From: Candidatus Parcubacteria bacterium
GTDB lineage: Bacteria; Patescibacteriota; Saccharimonadia; Saccharimonadales; Saccharimonadaceae
DNA: 57,045 nucleotides
Direction of reading: 5' to 3'
Assembly (NCBI GenBank): GCA_023391075.1
Contig: JAEWBQ010000013.1
Location: 1-57,045 of the forward strand
The notes below the pieces were generated by a model. The model saw nothing but the letters and a program-made list of their open reading frames with translations. It made no database searches and was not told the DNA's origin. The translations under genes were made by a program, and so were the position numbers. Shown here piece after piece: positions 53,991 through 57,045 of this stretch (the stretch's first letter is position 1; every line of letters begins with the position of its first letter).

Positions 53991-54048
53991 CCCCGTCCAT
54001 CGCATCGTTTGAGCCCCGCTCCGTTGCAGGCGGGGCTCAAACATTTCA
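53991..54048 (+). terminator. Repeated switch-like terminator, copy 2
   Basis: A 13-bp perfect stem (GTTTGAGCCCCGC / GCGGGGCTCAAAC) followed by ATTTC. Upstream CCCCGTCC can instead pair with GG-CGGGG; the inner helper stem is only 3 bp here. Confidence 0.8.
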
Positions 54049-54067
54049 CGACACTATTCGCTCACTA

Positions 54068-54095
54068 TTGCGAAAAATTTATTTAGTTATATAAT
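54068..54095 (+). promoter_or_regulatory. Promoter of cassette 3
   Basis: TTGCGA, a 16-nt spacer and TATAAT. Confidence 0.75.
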
Positions 54096-54137
54096 TACAT
54101 CCACGGCCTTTCCCATCCATCACTGGAGGCAATCGCC

Positions 54138-54704
54138 ATGACACCCTCGCCCACCGAACGCTCCATCGCCCAGCTCAACCGCTTGGCCGAGCGCCGATTC
54201 CGCGTAGAAGTCCAAGTCAAGAAAGCCACAGAGAAGCACGATGCGATGGTCGCCGCGCTCAACGCCCGGCACGCTGCGCGCCTGGAAAAATTCAGCGAGC
54301 AGAGCCAGCGTATCGACAGCCAGATCTGGCAGTTGATTACCGAGTACAAGTCGTCGCTGTTCCAGGGCGTCAAGCGGTCGTTCGCTACGATGCTGGCATC
54401 GTTCCAGCTTCGCACCGCCAAGGCTCACACGATCGTCGTCGACAAAGCCGGCATCATGCGCATCGCACGACAGCACGGGCTCGTGAGGCACGTCGCCAAA
54501 CCGCCCAAGCACGGCTGGGTCTTCGATCAGCACAAGTTTCTCGACTGGCTCGAAAAGCACCCCGAGGAACGCGAGTTGTTCGACGAGTACGTGGACTACA
54601 TCGAGGACGACGAGACCTTGACGATCAAGCCCAACACGGGGTACACCGTCGACTATGACGGCAAGCGGATTTCCCCGCCCAGCACCTCCGTCAAGAAACC
54701 GTAG
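54138..54704 (+). CDS. Cassette 3: Mu Gam-like DNA-end protein
   Basis: 188 residues with the layout of phage Mu Gam: a long antiparallel helical pair (about 8-70, SIAQLNRLAERRFRVEVQVK onward), then a compact domain (about 80-155) holding SFQLRTAKAHTIVVDKAGIM and a final beta strand (LTIKPNTGYTVDYDG). Gam is a Ku-like homodimer that protects linear DNA ends from RecBCD. TGGAGG lies before the ATG. Assignment is by pattern only. Confidence 0.6.
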   Translation: MTPSPTERSIAQLNRLAERRFRVEVQVKKATEKHDAMVAALNARHAARLEKFSEQSQRIDSQIWQLITEYKSSLFQGVKRSFATMLASFQLRTAKAHTIVVDKAGIMRIARQHGLVRHVAKPPKHGWVFDQHKFLDWLEKHPEERELFDEYVDYIEDDETLTIKPNTGYTVDYDGKRISPPSTSVKKP

Positions 54705-54758
54705 CCCCGACCTGCAAAGTTTGAGCCCTGCTCCTTTGTCGGCGGGGCTCAAACTTTA
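54705..54758 (+). terminator. Repeated switch-like terminator, copy 3
   Basis: AAGTTTGAGCCC pairs with GGGCTCAAACTT, then TAT. The competing hairpin pairs CCCCG-CC and GCAAAG with CTTTG and GG-CGGGG. It begins immediately after the cassette 3 stop codon. Confidence 0.8.
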
Positions 54759-54793
54759 TATGAATACATCCCCTCCTAGCGCATGTTGTGATA

Positions 54794-54822
54794 TTGACTT
54801 TTTATGTTATTTATGCTACAAT
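54794..54822 (+). promoter_or_regulatory. Promoter of cassette 4
   Basis: TTGACT, a 17-nt spacer ending TGC and TACAAT: a near-consensus extended promoter. Confidence 0.85.
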
Positions 54823-54883
54823 ACTAAAAGCTCTACGCCTACTGTCTACAGAGGTGCGAGTGCACCTCAGGAAGGATTGTGTC

Positions 54884-55348
54884 ATGTTGCTTGACCCACC
54901 CGCCCTCACCGTCCTCGTCGTCGTCGCCATCGGGCTCGTGATGCTGTTTGTCGTTCCTGCGCTCAAGCAGAAACACTACACCGTCACGATGGCTCGCATC
55001 AGGCAGCTAGTCGAACAGCTGCCCGTCACCCATCCCGACGGGCAGATCGAGCTCTGCGACGACGCCAAGTTCGATCTAGCAGAGATCCAGGAGCGCCACC
55101 CTCAGTGGGTGGCGCGAGGGTTTGCCCTTGTCCTTGGGGACATCATCAATGGTCTCGAGAACGCCAGGGGCCGACTCAACCACATCACAGCGTGGTCGGA
55201 GGCGCAGCGACATGAGATTCGCCAGCGTTACGACGAAGTCGAGATGTGGCAAGCCCGCTTTGACGTGCATCAGGCGGCGAATGCCGCCTTCCATCACTTC
55301 ATCGCAGGCAGGCGGGACTTGAAACAATCGCGCACGGAACGCGTCTGA
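54884..55348 (+). CDS. Cassette 4: membrane-anchored hypothetical protein
   Basis: 154 residues from the ATG at 54884, which follows AGGAAGGA. The earlier in-frame ATG overlaps the promoter. One N-terminal membrane helix (about 6-27), then a helical soluble domain rich in Arg/Gln. No family recognised. Confidence 0.65.
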   Translation: MLLDPPALTVLVVVAIGLVMLFVVPALKQKHYTVTMARIRQLVEQLPVTHPDGQIELCDDAKFDLAEIQERHPQWVARGFALVLGDIINGLENARGRLNHITAWSEAQRHEIRQRYDEVEMWQARFDVHQAANAAFHHFIAGRRDLKQSRTERV

Positions 55349-55367
55349 CACCGCCACCTGAGGTACC

Positions 55368-55403
55368 ACGGGTGGGGAGCCCTCGGCTCCCCACCCGTTC
55401 TTC
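55368..55403 (+). terminator. Terminator of cassette 4
   Basis: ACGGGTGGGGAGCC-CTC-GGCTCCCCACCCGT then TCTTC. It is unrelated in sequence to copies 1-3. Confidence 0.85.
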
Positions 55404-55439
55404 ATACCCCGCGGTCGTGCTATCATAAGTATAAGTATT

Positions 55440-55973
55440 ATGAAACGCTTCCGAACCCTTCGCCCCGGCTTTACGATCGTTGAACTATTGATTGTTATCG
55501 TTGTCATTGCCATCTTGGCATCTATCATCGTGGTGGCGTATAACGGCATTACCGCGAAAGCCCAATCATCGAAAGTCTCCGCAGATATCGCGATGCTCGT
55601 CCGGGCCATGAGGACGGCCCGCCTGAACGCCGACAAAACACTCTACGGCGTCACCGGCAACAACTGCACACGCTGCAGCTGCCCCTACTTAAACGGCGAC
55701 ACGACGCCCGCCTATACCCTCCCGAAGACACATGGATGCTGGACCGCCTACTTCAACACGCTCGACAAGATCGCAGCGGCTTCAGGCACCAACCTCTCAT
55801 CGCTCAAAGCCGGCGACCCGTGGGGTAGCCCCTATTCGATTGACGAAAACGAAGGCGAAGGCGGTGGCTGCGGGTATGACATCATCTCGTCCTGGGGGAG
55901 ATCCGGGAATGTGAACGGTGGCACCAGTCTCGGAGCCACCAACCTGCCGCTCTACAGCCCGCAGTGCATATAA
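55440..55973 (+). CDS. Type IV pilin-like protein
   Basis: 177 residues. A short basic leader is cut before Phe in PGFTIVELLIVIVVIAILAS, the prepilin-peptidase site and hydrophobic stem. The head domain has an unusual CTRCSC cluster and three more Cys. It resembles minor pilins/pseudopilins. TATCAT with TGC lies 13 nt before the ATG. No pilus assembly genes are nearby. Confidence 0.85.
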   Translation: MKRFRTLRPGFTIVELLIVIVVIAILASIIVVAYNGITAKAQSSKVSADIAMLVRAMRTARLNADKTLYGVTGNNCTRCSCPYLNGDTTPAYTLPKTHGCWTAYFNTLDKIAAASGTNLSSLKAGDPWGSPYSIDENEGEGGGCGYDIISSWGRSGNVNGGTSLGATNLPLYSPQCI

Positions 55974-55999
55974 CCCTACACAGACAACCAATAGAAATA

Positions 56000-56056
56000 G
56001 CCCGCAGGAACGAGCTCGGCCAGAACGATGTTCTGCGACTATTCCTACGGGCTTGT
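56000..56056 (-). terminator. Terminator of the membrane-protein cassette
   Basis: Minus-strand AAGCCCGTAGGAA pairs with TTCCTGCGGGCT around a long loop, then ATTTCTATT. Confidence 0.75.
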
Positions 56057-56072
56057 CATACCCGAATACTAC

Positions 56073-56456
56073 CTACTTCCTGCGAGTAGCGAGATCGACG
56101 ACGTCGGCGAAGCTCACCGGCCGCTCTGCACTGGCCAGCTTCTTCACAGCCTCGCCGGCAGAGCCGAGCAAGATCACAACGAGGACGATACCCAGAACTC
56201 CCCACAGGAACAGTCCCATGGCAAGCAGGGCGTCGAACGGCTGGCTCTCCGCCACCGCGATTCCCCAGGCGAGCAGGCCGAGCCAGCTCACGAACGAGAC
56301 AGCGAACAGCGCGACAGCCGTCCAGAAGGTCCGGCGGTTGACGCGACGCCAGCCACCCCCGACCACGAGCACCATCTGCATGATGAAGGTGGCGCCACAG
56401 ATGACGGTGGCAGCAATGAGTCCGACCGCAAGGGCGATCATCAGAAAAGTATTCAT
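56073..56456 (-). CDS. Three-helix membrane protein cassette
   Basis: 127 residues with three membrane helices (about 4-27, 44-66, 78-98) and a basic tail. TAGGAG lies 5 nt before the ATG. It has its own promoter and terminator, like the moron-type cassettes upstream but on the other strand. No family recognised. Confidence 0.65.
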   Translation of the reverse strand: MNTFLMIALAVGLIAATVICGATFIMQMVLVVGGGWRRVNRRTFWTAVALFAVSFVSWLGLLAWGIAVAESQPFDALLAMGLFLWGVLGIVLVVILLGSAGEAVKKLASAERPVSFADVVDLATRRK

Positions 56457-56506
56457 TACGACTCCTAAAGTACGAGTGGTTCTATGACCGAGCTATGACG
56501 ATTTAC

Positions 56507-56535
56507 AATATAGCATATTTGTCATAATTTGTCAA
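56507..56535 (-). promoter_or_regulatory. Promoter of the three-helix membrane protein
   Basis: Minus-strand TTGACA, a 17-nt spacer ending TGC, and TATATT: near-consensus. Confidence 0.8.
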
Positions 56536-56585
56536 TAACTCCACTCCTATGCCGCACTACACAAGCCTCATTTTCCGGCAAGAAA

Positions 56586-57045
56586 TTACAGTACTTGGCG
56601 ACCGCCGAGGTACGGTTGCAGTGCCGCCGGAATACGGATATTACCCTGCTCATCCTGGCCGTTTTCGATCAGCGCGATCATGATGCGGCCGAGCGCAAAT
56701 GCAGTCGCGTCATTAGTGTGAATCAGTTCCAGTTCACCCGAACTGCGGCGGACGCGGGTCTTGAGGCGGCGCGCCTGGTAGTCAGTCATATAGTCAGCCG
56801 TGTGCGTCTCGCGGTACTTGCCCTGCCCCGGCAGCCACGTTTCCATGTCGATCCCGCGGGCGTTCGGCTTGCCGATGTCAGCAGTACACTTCTGGATCAC
56901 TTGGTATGGCAATTCCAGCTGGCGTAACAGGTATTCCTGAATCGCGACGAATAGCAGGTGTTCATTCAGGCCGTCGTCACCTGTCGTGAAGCTTTCCATC
57001 TCGAGTTTGTCGAACTGGTGCATGCGTAGGATGCCTTCCATGTCC
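56586..57045 (-). CDS. serS: Seryl-tRNA synthetase, 3' part
   Basis: About 153 C-terminal residues of a class II SerRS, cut by the window edge. Motif 2 region (QFDKLEMESFTTGDDG), the GKPNARGIDMETWLPGQGKYRET segment and motif 3 (NDATAFALGRIMIALIENGQ) are present. Motif 3 normally reads NGT; here it is NDA, as in some divergent SerRS. It charges tRNA-Ser. Confidence 0.93.
   Translation of the reverse strand, partial: DMEGILRMHQFDKLEMESFTTGDDGLNEHLLFVAIQEYLLRQLELPYQVIQKCTADIGKPNARGIDMETWLPGQGKYRETHTADYMTDYQARRLKTRVRRSSGELELIHTNDATAFALGRIMIALIENGQDEQGNIRIPAALQPYLGGRQVL

Noticed and set aside
53016..55403. Integron-like cassette array
   Set aside because: No integrase gene and no attC core sites (GTTRRRY / RYYYAAC arrangement) were seen; the repeats behave as terminators.
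1..57045. CRISPR arrays, tRNA or rRNA genes
   Set aside because: No regularly spaced repeats, cloverleaf-like segments or rRNA sequence were noticed; a tRNAscan/Infernal run would be decisive.

Overview
The window looks like a chromosome segment of a Patescibacteria (CPR) bacterium, most likely Candidatus Saccharibacteria. This is an inference from gene content, not from a marker tree. Supporting points are the compact coding, the reduced cell-division and wall cluster, a short MetK, a short-form HPF, a sigma-region-4/HARE-type protein beside topA, and many small acidic orphan proteins. UGA is used as a stop and an RF2 gene with a GGQ motif is present, so the code is the standard bacterial one. 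That argues against Gracilibacteria and Absconditabacteria, which read UGA as glycine.

Layout. 1-8489 (+ strand): topA, an RHH single-gene cassette, a sigma4-HARE regulator, a VirD4/TraG-like ATPase and a multi-winged-helix protein. 8490-9282: AT-rich non-coding block where the two gene orientations converge. 9283-17745 (- strand): compact dcw operon mraZ-rsmH-ftsL-like-ftsI-mraY-ftsW-murG-ftsQ, with MraZ boxes, a pair of inverted DnaA boxes and a large structured spacer between mraZ and rsmH. 17824-21943 (-): small membrane protein, yvcK, GH1 glycosidase, PIF1-like helicase. 22039-26686: orphan genes, a DUF4868 (KwaB-like) gene, and metK under a SAM-I riboswitch. 26734-36724: rnhA, a glutaredoxin-like cassette, glyQS, recO, a two-component pair, xseA/xseB, a flippase-like protein and a TRM11-like methyltransferase. 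36794-39830: lipoprotein cassette, rpmA, a HEXXH protein, a response regulator. 39874-51027 (-): ctpA, a CHAP hydrolase, ftsX-ftsE, prfB, murD, an M16 peptidase, secA, hpf. 51127-52838 (-): DUF4342, membrane, VOC and orphan proteins. 52931-55406 (+): four consecutive promoter-gene-terminator cassettes, one encoding a Mu Gam-like protein. 55440-57045: a pilin, a membrane-protein cassette, and the 3' part of serS, which is cut by the window edge.

How the genes work together. Most of the window is housekeeping: wall synthesis and division (dcw, murD, FtsEX with its probable hydrolase, CtpA), DNA maintenance (topA, recO, xseAB, rnhA, PIF1), translation (glyQS, prfB, rpmA, hpf, serS) and secretion (secA). 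Two expression styles alternate. Many housekeeping or operon-first genes have a -10 box ending 5-10 nt before the start codon, which implies leaderless mRNAs. The small accessory genes instead carry a full -35/-10 promoter, a Shine-Dalgarno site and their own terminator hairpin, like phage morons.

The least explained parts are the structured mraZ-rsmH spacer, the moron-like array with its repeated switch-like terminator, the AT-rich convergence block, the DUF4868 orphan and the HEXXH protein.
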